Below are positions 45,748-57,899 of a DNA stretch of 64,000 nt, piece by piece. The stretch is from assembly GCF_003473485.1 (NCBI RefSeq), contig NC_053045.1, positions 43,070,494 through 43,134,493 of the forward strand, given 5' to 3'. Both the position numbers and the translations under genes were made by a program. The number at the start of each line of letters is the position of its first letter. The first letter of the stretch is position 1. Source of the stretch: Medicago truncatula (taxonomy: Eukaryota; Streptophyta; Magnoliopsida; Fabales; Fabaceae). The notes beneath the pieces are model-generated. The model saw only the letters and a list, made by a program, of their open reading frames with translations, ran no database searches and was not told the DNA's origin.

Positions 45748-46145
45748 GGGGCTAAATTCAAAACACACTTAAATGTGAGAGGCTAAAAACATAAATAATT
45801 CTTTAATCTTCATGGTTATAATTAAGCAAGCTTATAATAAGGAGAATATTAATGAATCAACACAAAAAGAATGACTATGTTCCAAAAATAGTATGGAACT
45901 AAATTTTGAAGATTATTTTCGAAGGGCTAAATTCAAAACACGGTCAAATATGAGCGACTAAAAACATAAATCACTCTTTGATTTATATGGGTTGTAATCA
46001 AGCAAAGCTCGATAAAAATCTGATACGTGCTTATTGAGTATATTGACCCTCCTCTCAAAAAAGAGTTTATTGATCCAATAGGTAATAATGAGAATCCTAA
46101 TGTTTGAACATAAAAAGAATGAGTATGGTTCCAAAAATAGTACAA
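45748..46145. repeat. two diverged direct repeat units of about 150-215 bp
   Basis: Units at about 45748-45895 and 45925-46142 share GGGCTAAATTCAAAACAC, GACTAAAAACATAAAT or a close form, TAATCAAGCAA-type sequence, AAAAAGAATGA and TCCAAAAATAGTA. No coding content. Confidence 0.7.
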
Positions 46146-46189
46146 TCCTCTATAAAACATTCAAATTGCACTCTTATAAATAGTAAAGT

Positions 46190-46316
46190 TTTTTTTTTAT
46201 CAAGTAGTGTCAAGTGGCTAGAACTCACACAATAAAGAAGTGGGAAAATCGAAATTCAAACCCTGAGTCATGTGCATTATCATGACAACTACCAATTGAA
46301 CTGCAACTATGAGACC
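46190..46316 (-). mobile_element. degenerate tRNA-derived SINE
   Basis: An oligo-T start, ATCAAGTAGTGTCAAGTGGC, a decayed B box (AAATTCAAACCCTGA) and CAACTACCAATTGAACTGCA follow the layout of the SINE at 2588-2723 in the same orientation. An imperfect flanking repeat around TAGTAAA is visible. Confidence 0.7.
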
Positions 46317-46716
46317 ATTTTTAGTAAACTTTAGTAAAATATTATGTCTCCTTTCCAATTTTTTATTATAAATTACTATATATTTTACTAAAAATGATAA
46401 TGGTCTTGAATACTCATATTTTTAAGGGAACTTTGAATGCTTTTAAGGAGTTCCATGCAAATATTAGAGAAACTCATAATCGATCAAGTATTTGAACATT
46501 TTAGCAATAGTATTGGAAACAAATGTTCCTTGGATTTCGGAGAAAGTTATGCTAACAAATTGAAGCAAAAGAAACAAATACTTTCAAAATTCAAATGTCA
46601 TGTGTTCATGCATGATTTTAATGATAAGTAGTCTAAGTGAGAAAATTAAATATTACATGACATAGATAGATGTAACTAGCAGCAAACAGAAATCATTGCA
46701 TACATAGATAAAAGAT

Positions 46717-46736
46717 TGACAGAAGATAGAGAGCAT
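46717..46736 (-). promoter_or_regulatory. miR156-like target site in SPL 3' UTR
   Basis: The plus strand reads TGACAGAAGATAGAGAGCAT, against miR156 TGACAGAAGAGAGTGAGCAC: 17 of 20 identical and the first ten bases perfect. One of the three mismatches (position 14) is also present in standard SPL targets. The other two (positions 11 and 20) are extra, and position 11 flanks the slicing point. The site lies 68-87 nt after the stop, where SPL3/4/5 genes carry theirs. Confidence 0.8.
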
Positions 46737-46803
46737 TGGTCTATCCTTAGAGACCAGCAACATACGAAGGGCTTGAACCTGAGATTTTGTTTCAACCATG
46801 AAA

Positions 46804-49800
46804 TCATTCTCCTTGATAGTCAATTGCACTTTTGCGACGCCTCTCATTATGCCCGGCCAAACGCCTTCTGCAACTTCTTTTTGCGTCATCAAATTCAGAT
46901 AGTCCATGGAATCTGAAACAAAATATTCAACAAATACAAGTTCCATCAAGAAAACGTCTTGTGTTGATGAAGAGATGAATAAGGAACCAAATCATGCATC
47001 AATATTGTCTATTTGTCTATATATCATTCGATATTAATTAGACGGCCCCATATTGTATAAAGAAAAAGGAGTTGGAGGTATTTATTAAGAGTCCCACATC
47101 GGACAGAACATGGCCTGACAATGTGTTTATAAGAGGGGGTAATCATCACCTCACAAGTCGATTTTGTAGGGTTGTGTTAGGCCCAACCACATTTCTAAGA
47201 GTATTGAAAAGAAAAAAAACTAATCTAACAAACTAGTTACTAATCCGTCATTCAATTATTCATAAAATAAACACTTGTTATTAAAAAACAATTCGATCTC
47301 TCACAATTTTTTCAGGACCTTGGTTTCCAACTGAAAAAGAAAAACTCAAACTACTCCATGATATTTTTATTCTTAGAAAGAAAAATCAGTCATGGACTCA
47401 AAATTAATTAGTTCCTAGTATGAAAATGTCAAATCCTAGACACCCCACTTATTCATCTTTATTAGATAAATTTCTAGTCACTAGATTACTAGACAAAAAA
47501 AAAAAAAAAAAATCATCGGAAACTCCAAATATGTACATGATCAAGAAGTAAACGGAATAAATCAATCCCCTTGTTTTTTTTTTTGGTTACTATCCCCTCA
47601 CATGTGTCTTCGTGATTTATATTTTTCAACTGTCAAATTTTGTTTTTGAGAGAGATTAATCTGACAAATGTTATTTGATTTTTTTTCACAAAACAAATGT
47701 TATTTGATATATTTTGTCAGCGGGGAATCAAACTGATCTAGCTACCGTGCTTCTTCCCCCAAACAACAAATTCAACTCAATGTTGTGAAGTTTATAGGAT
47801 TTGAACTAATATCACAATTAGTCAATTATATTAGGGGTTTCCTTGTGAAGATACCTAAGTTGATGGGAACATTGCAATATGTAAGGGTTGAGATTTGCAC
47901 TCTAAATTCCCTACTTAATCAGATGAGGGAATTTCTAACTACTATATTACTTTACCAAAAATAAAATTTACCTTATGAGTTTTTCTAGGTGGTTCTAAAT
48001 TACTGATTTTTGGGAGTTAAACTTACACAGAAAACATGTTGTGTGGTATAGTAAGTGTGAGTGAAAAATTTTATGTTTGATGAAAAAGTGAGTGTTGATC
48101 AATATACAAGTAAAAGGACTTATAAATTCAATGTCTTAAAATTTTAGATAAAAATGTGGCGTCCAATTTACTTGAGTTGTTGCTCTTGACTCAATGTGCA
48201 TGTCCGAACTATCCTCATGATCCAACAAAAATGGGGTTGAATTTGATATTTTTTACATAATTTAAAAATAGTTTTCACTTGAATCGCAAAACCACAAAAA
48301 TAGTGTTTATAATTCTTTTTTAAAAACCCTAAATTAACACATCACTGATCGTGGAACCTAAGCACCACTACGACTACCACCGAGCACTGTTCTACCCATC
48401 GTCGACCACCACTTTATCACCTCCGATTGTTGTGGTTACATGTTCGTCAATCACCACTTCGACTAGCATCAAACCTCACACCACCAACCACTTTGATCAT
48501 CTCTCTAAGGTTGCACTACATGTCCTCCAAACACTTATGACCATCGTTGACCACTACTAAAACCACCACTCCAACCACCTTTAACTGTTGCAGAAACTTT
48601 TTCATTGATCACTCCCAACCATTGTGGCCACCTGTCCACCGATCCTCCAACAGCCACCCTTCCACCTCAAATAACAACCACTCTCACCCACTATTATTAA
48701 AACTATAATTAATTAAATAAATTATAAAAAATTTGCATTAGGCGAATTCACACTGAAGCGAAATAAAGAGAATAAATCAACTACTGAAAATAAAAACAGA
48801 GACTCAACTCATAAATGTGATTTTCCCCAAAAAAAAAAACCCTTAAATGAGATTCATAACTAAAACTTACTAAACTATATTTTATTTTAAAATTTGGAAA
48901 GAGAAAATAAAAAAAAATCAGCAAAAATGGGACCTTGGTTAAGAATGTTATATTATGGTTTATGATAATGTTTTTTTTTTTTTTTTTTGAAATAATGGTT
49001 TACGATAATGCATTATGCTTAATTTACACTTGAAATATAGAGGGTTTTGCTAACAAGTGTTTTAAGGGTATTATGTTTGACTTGAAAATAAAAGTCAAAC
49101 ACATGTTAAAGTTATAAATATACAACTTCCAAAATAAAAGTTACTATTTTTGGATATTTAAACAATGTTTTAAGGTAACTTGTTAGCATTTTTCAAATAT
49201 AATTAGTGACTAAATTAGAAATGGAAAAAATGAGTTCATCACAGGGATAGAATTAGTGACATACTGGCTTCTTATTTATTCATTCTAATTTTTTCCCTCT
49301 TTTTTTCTTCTAATACTCATTAGTTTTGAGAATTTACCAGGGTAGACTAGTGTTGAGAAATCTTTATACCCAATATTTTCAATTTGAGAGTTGCTAAATC
49401 TTTCTTCCTTTTTTTTTAATATAAAACAATTGGGTATAAGGGTGCAATATAATGTTGGAATATTTTATTATTTAATTATATTCTGATATCTGATAAATAT
49501 CGTAATAATAATTATATTAGATATTTATCAATTATGAACGAGCATTAATTGATTAGTGATCAAATTAAGTAATAAGGCTGTTAGTTTTCTAATTAGATAA
49601 TTATTTAAATATTTAATTTGTTGACATGGACTCAATACGAGTGTATGTCTGGATGACCTATTAAAGGAATAATGAGAAACCCTAATGGTCATCCAATATA
49701 AAAGAGGTTATAGTCCTCAATACACCGTACACAACAATAAATCATGGTCTCCTCATCTGAAGAGAACTTGAGGCATAAATGTATCGGTTGAGAAATAATC

Positions 49801-51007
49801 AAATCAGGCGCCGCTAACTCTATGTTGTGTGTTTCAGATCATCACCTCTCTTATTTCATTGTTGTTGAAAGAGAGTTGTCATCAAAGCTTGATAAATCTA
49901 ATATGTTGTATATCCGATTATAATCATATTTAATGTTTTGTTTTTTTCAGCTATTAATTCATAATGATTGTTTTATGAAATCTTTAGACCTAAATATCTA
50001 ACACATAAACCGTTACATCAAAATTTTCATTTTAGACCCCAACAACAAACTACTCCATAATAAAGATTTGATGTAGATCAAAAGCACACGGTTATGGTCA
50101 AACATTTATATATCCCCTAATATATTATCCATCCGTCCACAGTGATCAGGACCAAACTACTTGAAACCCAAAGTAGGTAGCTACCTTACTCTTTCTAAAA
50201 ACAAAATCATTTTAATTAAGTCACAGATAGATCAGTTTATTACTGTTCAAAGTGTTTGGTAAAAGTAAAAATCCAAAAAAAAAATTATGGGAGTACTAAA
50301 AGTTAGGCTCAAAACAAATTAAAATACAAGCAAAGATTCCAAGAAGTATGTCTCCACCTTCAATCATAAAAAAAAAAAAATACTAGTATTCAAATACCAA
50401 TACAGCAAGCATAAGTGTTGATGTTGGCATAAGAAAAGGAAAAAAAAAATATTTAAAAAATGAAAATTATATCACTATGTATGTGTCTATTTTTGTGTTT
50501 GAAAAACATTTCCCTGATTTTTTTTAGACAAAAGTGTAAACAGTAATGAAATCCCTCAACAAGAATATTTCACATCTAGCAATAATTAACCTTAATTAAA
50601 CAAAACAAAAAAATTAAAATATATATTAAAATCACAAAATTCTAAATTTACTTAAAAGAGATTAGGGTTTATAGTATCAACCTGCTACATTGCTGACAAA
50701 ACCTTTGCTGCAACCCTGCAATGTGTACGGCAGGTGCTTTGGCATGATACTCACAAACCTTATGTCTCCGGTGATATTGCTTAGCTTCACTAAGATCAGC
50801 ATCACAATTCTCCACTTGACAACAAGGTGGAATGTTTGAGCTTCCAGCTTTTTTGGAACTTCTCTTGCTATAGAGATCTGTCACTACCCTCTTCCTTCTA
50901 CCATCCTCTTCCTCTTCAAAATCCGTATCCTCTTCCTCTTCTTCTTCTTCCTCATGATCCTCTTTGTACTTCAAACTTCTTTTTCCCTCTGACCTTCTTG
51001 TCTCCAT
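46804..51007 (-). CDS. SPL: small SBP-box transcription factor, SPL3/4/5-like, 144 aa, 3.8-kb intron
   Basis: Exon 1 is 51007-50682 and exon 2 46912-46804. Joined, they give 144 residues across a 3769-bp intron placed at CSR/FHGL, the conserved intron site of SBP boxes. The N terminus is acidic (about 18-35). The SBP domain runs about 62-136: zinc site 1 uses C63, C68, C85 and H88; zinc site 2 uses C104, C107, H111 and C123. The nuclear signal [17 protein letters not shown] (120-136) overlaps it. The protein ends SAIDYQGE soon after the domain, as in SPL3/4/5 proteins that promote flowering and phase change by binding GTAC motifs. A frame-only reading of exon 1 would end early at LIL; that is intron read-through. 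A miR156-like site follows the stop. A TATA-like TATTTATATTTATATA lies about 110-135 bp upstream of the start. The intron contains a TRIM-like LTR, SINE piece, MITE and copia solo LTR. Confidence 0.92.
47085..47206. mobile_element. probable TRIM/LTR fragment (AGTCCCACATCGG motif)
   Basis: AAGAGTCCCACATCGGACAG, then TTTATAAGAGGGGGTAATCA and GTTGTGTTAGGCCCAACCAC, is the pattern of short plant TRIM-type LTRs. Only one end is clear, with no target duplication. Within the SPL intron. Confidence 0.5.
47420..47512 (+). mobile_element. SINE 3' end with poly-A tail
   Basis: CTAGACACCCCACTTATTCA, then TTTCTAGTCACTAGATTACT and an A run of about 18, corresponds to the 3' part of the SINE family seen at 25723-25835. 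The tRNA-like head is missing. A weaker similar tail lies near 47890-47955. Within the SPL intron. Confidence 0.5.
48345..48690 (+). repeat. CCA/CAC-rich low-complexity block
   Basis: Repeated ACCACC/CACCAC triplets produce short open frames rich in Thr, Ser, His and Pro. It is inside the SPL intron and shows no domain, so I do not treat it as a gene. Confidence 0.5.
49049..49188. mobile_element. MITE with GCTAACAAGTG ends
   Basis: The left end is GCTAACAAGTGTTTTAAGGG and the right end TGTTTTAAGGTAACTTGTTA, followed by GC, an approximate inverted pair. Inside are GTCAAACACATG and its partial inverse. Within the SPL intron. Confidence 0.55.
49453..50003. mobile_element. probable copia solo LTR, 551 bp
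   Basis: Begins TGTTGGAATATTTTATTATT and ends AAATATCTAACA. The flanks TATAA (49448-49452) and CATAA (50004-50008) match at four of five bases, so the target duplication is nearly intact. It contains a TATA-like CCAATATAAAAGAGG. No internal domains adjoin it. Within the SPL intron. Confidence 0.7.
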
Positions 51008-52645
51008 AGTTTCAAGGAAAAAGGCCAGAGAGATCTAGAAACAAAACAAGGTTATTAATGTGGAGAAAACTCAAACTATTCATATGAGGAGGAGAACAAG
51101 ACCATAAAACTATTCTTATATATAAATATAAATAGTGAAACATCACAAAAGAGTGAATAGTGTGAGAGAATGTATTAGGACCACAAGTGGTATATGGTCT
51201 TACCATTTCTTTGTCGTGAACTAGCTAGAGGGCAACAGAAAAAGTTGGTGGAATTAAAAGCCTTTGATAGGTATGAATAGTACAAGAAGACCTAGTGAAG
51301 ACTATAAGCAAACCCTTGTCCTCATTCTCCTTAATTACTATTGTGGACTTTTCTTTAGACAAAGAATTTTGCGAAAATAATGATAGATGAGTAAGTGGGT
51401 CGAATCTGATTCCTCCTATTGATGGGAAAAATGTTGCCTTATTTAGTGCCTCTCAATCATGTGTCCAAGTATTTCCTTATATTCTACCATGGCGGCTACC
51501 TCCCATGTAAGGAGGGCAAAAATACTTGTATATGCGGATGAAATTCGTTATGGGTAACATAGTTTAATCGAAATCCACATAAATGAGTGTGAAAAATTGG
51601 TGTTAGCTCGAATGAAATGTATCAATATTATTATGTGTTAATTTGTTGTGTCTTTAAAAAAATATGAAGAAACTATAGGTAATTACATATATTCATGGAT
51701 AGAGGAATACTGACATCAATCACTTTTTAACACTCTCTTTTATCGGATGAAATCAATGTATGTTTCACTACTTTACGTGGGTTCAATTTCAAAGTGTAGT
51801 AGACCTACAATGATTTATACTAATAATAGAGTGAATATTAAAGATAGTGTCAAAAGAGAGTGTTGTTAGCATTACTCTTCATGGATATTATGACCACTTT
51901 AATTTTATCATATTATTTGTAGCCACTTTACTATTGAATGTTGTGATTTTGTTCGCAGACTCATCCTTTACATAACAATATTGAATGATGTAATATATCA
52001 ATTTGGATAAATGAATATCGTTTCATTTTTGTCAAAAAATATATATTATTCATGGATATTTGAAAATACTCGTGAGTGCGGCAAAATTTGTGGATTACTC
52101 ACTTAGAGAATACTCACGTGAATATGGGACAAGTATAAGTATCATATTTGACCAACAACTCAGACGCAGGTATCATATATTCATGAATACTCATTTACAT
52201 CCCTATTCTCATTCTATGAAAACATTTATTTAGACTAGAGGTGGCCTTGAGGGGTGTGCGAGATTGGCAACAAAAGAAGTCTATCAAGCATGAAATCTGA
52301 CCTTCATATGCATATCCAAAATGAGTTGAAAGACTAATTATTAGGCAATTCTCTGGTGAGAACTTGAAATTATGTTCCATGACTCTTGAAACTTATTTGA
52401 AACATGGGTCAATCTATTATTGAAATTTAAAATATGGTTTAAAGGTCGACTCTAATTAGCATTTTTAGCAAACAAAAAAATTATAATGATAAAAAATGAG
52501 AATAACTTATAGAATAAATATTCACAAGAAAAAGATTTTTAGAATAATATTAAGTTCTCTTAAGATCAGGAAAAACTTTTGTTGATATTATGTTCTCTCA
52601 AGACATTTCATTTTTATCCTAATGCATGAATAATTTATAGAATAA
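51008..52645. other. SPL upstream region and intergenic DNA
   Basis: The first few hundred bases upstream of 51007 should hold the SPL promoter and leader. Beyond that, no gene or clear repeat is seen. Confidence 0.45.
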
Positions 52646-52649
52646 TATA

Positions 52650-52800
52650 TGGGAAATGTTAACGAGTGTTCCCGGGGCACTCTTTAAGACCTGTAAAATG
52701 TAATTTTTTTTTGAAAAATTATGTAATCAATGTATTGAAAATTGAAACATTTGACTTTTCTATGGAATAATTTCTCCTTTAGGAATGCTTAAAGAGTGCC
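52650..52800. mobile_element. MITE with AGTGCCC-type ends
   Basis: The left end GAGTGTTCCCGGGGCACTCT, then TTAAG, and the right end CTTAAAGAGTGCCCCC are inverted relatives. Same family as 25305-25452. The inner arms show TGAAAATTGAAACATTTGAC. Confidence 0.65.
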
Positions 52801-55800
52801 CCCATAATATATTCACACAAAAAAAAAACTTTTAGAATAATTTTTTTTTAAGAACTTTTAGAATAATTTTTTTTTAAAGAACTTTTAGAATAATATTATG
52901 TATGGCTTATAAAAAAAGAAACATAGGACTTAGACTGAAATAATTTTTTATGCGAAGCTTAGACACATTAAAAAAATTTGACAAAACTTAGACTAACATA
53001 AAATCCCTACCAAATAATCTAATAGTGCTTAGATGAGATACTAAGTTTAAAAAAAATAAAAATAAATCCCTATCAAATTTGATAGATTGTCCCACTCCAC
53101 ATATATACATGTCCAATAAAAAAAAAAATCATATTAAAATTTACACAGACGCTCGACTGCACAATTTAAAATTCTTACCAACTAAGCTTACAAAGTTTGT
53201 TGACTGGTCTATTCTCTCTCTTTTATGTTAATTAAATGCGACTCTAATTTGGAGAACTCGAAATTATCTAAATGGAGAACTTTTCTTGGCTGCTCTTGCA
53301 GTCAATTTTAGAAAGAAAAAATCTTCACCCTATGTAAAAAAAAAACAAAGAAAAGGACATGTAATAATGATCATTTTCCTCTAGGTTGTGGGGGCCAATT
53401 ATAAAATAAAACCTAACACACCAATTGAATGTCTTTTATTGAATATAGACAAAATTATTAGAAAGCAACAAAACTCTGTGTCCCCCTCTTTCCCGGCTTC
53501 AATACCTGATAACAGTCCTTTTCTTTGAGGGGATGTGGTGTGGGTGGCTACTTCAATTCTCAACCAGATCTTCAACATTATAGAATTCAATTCAACAATG
53601 AAAGAAGATATTGTGAATTGATTTAGCAACCTTTGGGCCTATATGGTTTCTCCACGTATTAGGAAGGAATATGTTGGACTATTGTATGATCTTGATATTT
53701 TTGTTTCAATTGAGAAGTGGAGAACGACAATTTGATTCCCTGTTCCAATAATGAAAAAATCATTCTCTACTTATTACTCTTTTATCGAATGAAATTATCG
53801 TGGATCATATACTTTAAAAATGGATTCCTATATAAAATAGCAACACTGCTATATATCACGATTAAAAACTTTAAGAATAAATCACGAATTACATATATCT
53901 CCTAGTTTTTAACCATTCAAATACCATTAAAATGAAAATCAATCATTGTATATTCAATAGTAACCTTCTATCACATATTCACTTTTATTTTGTCCCTCAT
54001 GCAATAGACATAATGGTTTATCCCAAACTTACTCTCTCTTAAGCAAACAAAAATGCATAATCTATTAAACTAATTTTTATATGTATTTTTTACGGTAAAC
54101 CATAATTATCATTACCCAAACATATTCCCTATTACAATGGAGAGTGGCTGAAGCATCTTGTTTTTGTCTAGTGACAATAAAATGCAATTCGTGTATTTCT
54201 CGTGAAAATATTTTCTTGAGATTAAGCATTTCCCATAAAAATAAAGTGTTTCTAACACTTTTCATCAAAATAACTTTAGATATTTTTTTAACAAGTCAAA
54301 GTAGAATTAGATTAACAAGAACACATCCAGCACAAGGTGTCTCAGATAGATTATCAAAAGATACAAATAGTCATTTAAACAAAAACAACACCAAAAAACA
54401 AACGAGTTAGATTACATACATCAAGCAATGCTTTTCTTTTATACGAAAGAATATAGGTTATGTTTATTATTTTGAAAGAAAAAAAAAGAATTATTTTCAT
54501 TCATTTAAATTAATAGAGTGCATAATATAAATTCAACACCTCTAAAAATGAAAAGGATCAATTTGGAAACAAACTCAAATCATCCAAGTGAATAATATAA
54601 AACGGTAAAATGTCTATAAATAATGTGACAAAACCAAATTCATTGGAATATTTATGCTAATGGATTTGCAACGTTGAATATCTTGTCATTTGATTTAATG
54701 TTTGATTGATTGAAGTTGATATGTCAATCCAAACCAAACAAACACTAAACGAAGACAAAAAATCAAACAATATTGTATTGAGACGACGAAACCAAGCAAA
54801 CCACACTGAGACGATATAAACACGAAACAAAAATTAGATGAATGTAAAAACCACTTGTTAAGATTAAACAATGGAACAATACGAAGATAGGTGATTTTAA
54901 GCTAAAAATGACTCAAAAACACTCCGAAGAAAATAAAAAAGAGAAAGGAAAAACAAGGGACAGATGTTAGATGGAGAGAGATTTTGACAGGACTTATTAA
55001 TTTATTTTTTTTGAAGGCCAGATTTTGACAAGAATTTAGAATATAGGTTATGTTAAATATAAGTATCTCCTTTTTAAATAAGTATCACCTCTTTTTTCTT
55101 ACAAAAGAAGGCAAGAGAAGAAAAAAATATTTATCACTTTAACACATGACAATATTCTAAAATAAGTTTTTTTTTTTTTGTTTTTTAACGTCACGATCAT
55201 ATTTTTCCTAATTCTAACCATTTATCTGCACCACTTTGAGTTTGAAGTGATAAAATCCAAAATATATTGAGTAGTAAAAAAATCCACTATACATTTATCA
55301 TAATGGTTAATAAAAATAAAATTAATTGTACCCAAAAAAATTAATAAAATTATAATTAATCTTGAGGGTCAACTTAAGTAATCGAGTTAAAAACATTTAA
55401 TGCATTATTCTTGATGTACTTCAATATTAGATATTTTTTTTAATAAATATCAAATGATTTAATATTTATGTAAAAATCTATATAAAAAATCTTTTTTTTA
55501 AGGAATATAAAAAATCATTTGAACAGCGAGATAAACTTCAAATAATTATCTTATAACATTTTGACGATCATGTATATAAACTTCACATAATTTAGATATT
55601 TGTTGATATGTGTTTTAATAATAGGTATTTATGTATGTACTAAACAACGTACAGTATACTTTTCTTTCAAAAAAAAAAACGTACATTATACTTTAAATTA
55701 AGATAATGTGATCAAATATTGTATAATTTTGAAATTTTATGAACTTGTATTGGCTTAATCTAATGGACAAGAATCTTTGATTCAACGATTGGATTTATTT

Positions 55801-56180
55801 TATACGCAAAAAAAATCGATTGGATTTATTCAACAAAAAAAAATCAACATTTGGATTGATTTAATTCGACTTCTACATAAATTGTTGAAGTAAATATGCT
55901 AAGTTTTATTGTCAAAAATAGATATGTGTGTTAAATTTGACTTTTAATATTAATTAGGAGTACGTTTAGCAAAAAAAAAAATGCATATTGTAATTTGAAA
56001 AACGACTTATAATTGGGGATAATATTTTAGTCAAATGATTGCTTATATATAGGGACGGAGGGAGTATATATTATTGACTAGTACATTTTCCACCCTATCG
56101 ATTTCTAGCGTGTCCTATTTTTTTTTTTACAAAAATGTCCATGGGGTTTTCTGATTCTATAATTTGAAATGAGTTTCCCC
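52801..56180. other. AT-rich gene-poor stretch
   Basis: No gene seen over 3.3 kb. ACTTTTAGAATAATTTTTTT is repeated three times near 52830-52895. A Stowaway-like terminus, GGGACGGAGGGAGTA, stands alone near 56052-56066 with no partner end found. Confidence 0.5.
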
Positions 56181-56188
56181 CGATTTCG

Positions 56189-56294
56189 GGATAAAAAAAT
56201 GAGTTATTAACCAATTTAGATTATACAATCCAAACACCTCAGGATAAAAAAAATGAGTTATTAACCAATTTAGATTATACAATCCAAACACCCC
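56189..56294 (+). repeat. tandem duplication, two units of about 53 bp
   Basis: GGATAAAAAAATGAGTTATT, then ACCAATTTAGATTATACAAT and CCAAACACC, occurs at 56189-56241 and again at 56242-56294, nearly identical. Neighbouring ATTATAAAATCTGAACACC near 56325 is a relative. Confidence 0.85.
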
Positions 56295-56676
56295 CTAAGT
56301 AGGGCTCATTTTTTGTTTTTTCAGATTATAAAATCTGAACACCTCCTAAACACCCCTCTTGTGCCAAGAATTCAAGGAAAGAGAGTTCGGATTATATAAT
56401 ATCAGCACAAAGACTGAGCTTGTTTCTAACATAGATAATCAATTTAAGAACCATATTAATCAGCCTAACCTTAATCCTTGTGGTTTAGGTCTTTTTTCCC
56501 TAATGTTTTTTGATAATAAGGTTTTTCCCTTATAGCTTTCCTAAAATGAAATGTTTGACATTATCACTGTATTGTTGCCTAAAGAGGTCATAACATTGAA
56601 AGTTTATGTTTTGTTTAATTTATGAAATGCTTGACATTATCACGGTCAAAGTTTGTTGATGTTCTGTTCTATTTAG

Positions 56677-57033
56677 TTGTTTCATGAACTGTTGTATATG
56701 CAGGAACTATTGCAAGCTGAAATTCAAAACACTCAATGTGAGAATGAACATGTTGGATATGTCCGTTCTATGGGGCTTGGGATAACACCATCTCGAATCT
56801 CTAGTCGCTCTACTAGATCAGCCTCATCTTCCATCGAGGCTAATGAGAAAATGTTGAAAATGCAAGCTGAGATTGATTCTCTTAAGGATAAGGCTTCACA
56901 AGTTGATATTTTGAAGGCGCAAGTTGCTTTCTTAATGCAAATGCAAGAGCAAAATTCGAGAGACAAAGAGGTAACTTTTACAAAACTATTGCAAAAACAT
57001 TCTGCTCTTGTACAAAAAAAAATTAGAAGTTGA
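56677..57033 (+). pseudogene. CACTA (En/Spm) transposase C-terminal fragment
   Basis: The frame reads ELLQAEIQNTQCENEHVGYV, then RSMGLGITPSRI, a serine-rich link and a coiled coil (about residues 56-95, KMLKMQAEIDSLKDKASQVD). The VRxxGLGxxPS phrase before a C-terminal coiled coil is typical of plant Ptta/En/Spm transposases. The DDE-type catalytic region is missing. An upstream splice acceptor (TATGCAG at 56697-56703) suggests it was an internal exon, so the listed start is not a true start codon. It lies about 1.2 kb from a CACTA-like terminus at 58257 in matching orientation, and together they look like the 3' remnant of one element. Confidence 0.65.
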
Positions 57034-57899
57034 TATCTGCAACAACCCTTAGGCTTTTCTTTGTATGTTGTTGCTTTGCGAAATTAAGTGTATGATTTGG
57101 ATAATAGATACTCATAGTTTTATGTTCATTTACCATCTGAAATATGTGTGTTTTCCTATTTGTTGAAGGTAGCCAGGTGTGTAATTTTGTATAACTGCTA
57201 TTACTGGCTCATTTTTGTTACAGTCTGTATTTGCTGATGCTATATTCTGTTAGTATAGATTCTTTCATGCTTGCTTTCATGTATACATAATTCTGATTAT
57301 AGACCAAAACATTGGACAAGATTTGTCTTCTTCTTCTTCTTATGTGAAAGAACAGTTGAAATTGATATGGAATATAATACAAATTTTGGATATAAAATCA
57401 TATGAAACTATCATTACTGAATGTTGTGTTTTTACTTTTATCTTGACAACTCTGGTGCTTTTTTTGAGTAATACAAGTACTCGAATATTGTGTCATTTAT
57501 CGACATATTTGACAACTCTAGTTTTTTTTTTTTCAGTTTCAATTTACTAATCACTGTCTTGTTTATTTTTCTTCTTCTTTTCAGCCAACAAATTTAGAAA
57601 AAAGGAGATGGTAGGCATTCATCGGAGTCTAGCTACCGCCTCGATGATCATCGAAGCAACATCACTAGGGAATATTTAGATATTTTATGGACTTTTAATT
57701 TTGCTACAGCTGTTTTGAATGTTCAGTCACTAGTGTTTCGGTTTTTTGAATGTTTAAACTTGGTGATATATCTTTTGTTTTAGTTAAGTTGATGTATGGA
57801 TCAAACTTCTTACTCTTGAATTATGTATATTTTTGCATTTCAAGTCTTTAGTAATATATTTATTTGAGATTGTCTTCAAATTCTATAGATAAAAAAAAA

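Noticed and set aside
48351..48560. Thr/Ser/His-rich frame as an extensin-like gene
   Set aside because: Triplet-repeat low complexity within the SPL intron, with no signal peptide or SPPPP motifs.
56733..56966. Minus-strand frame opposite the CACTA transposase piece
   Set aside because: Shadow of the plus-strand coiled-coil coding sequence.
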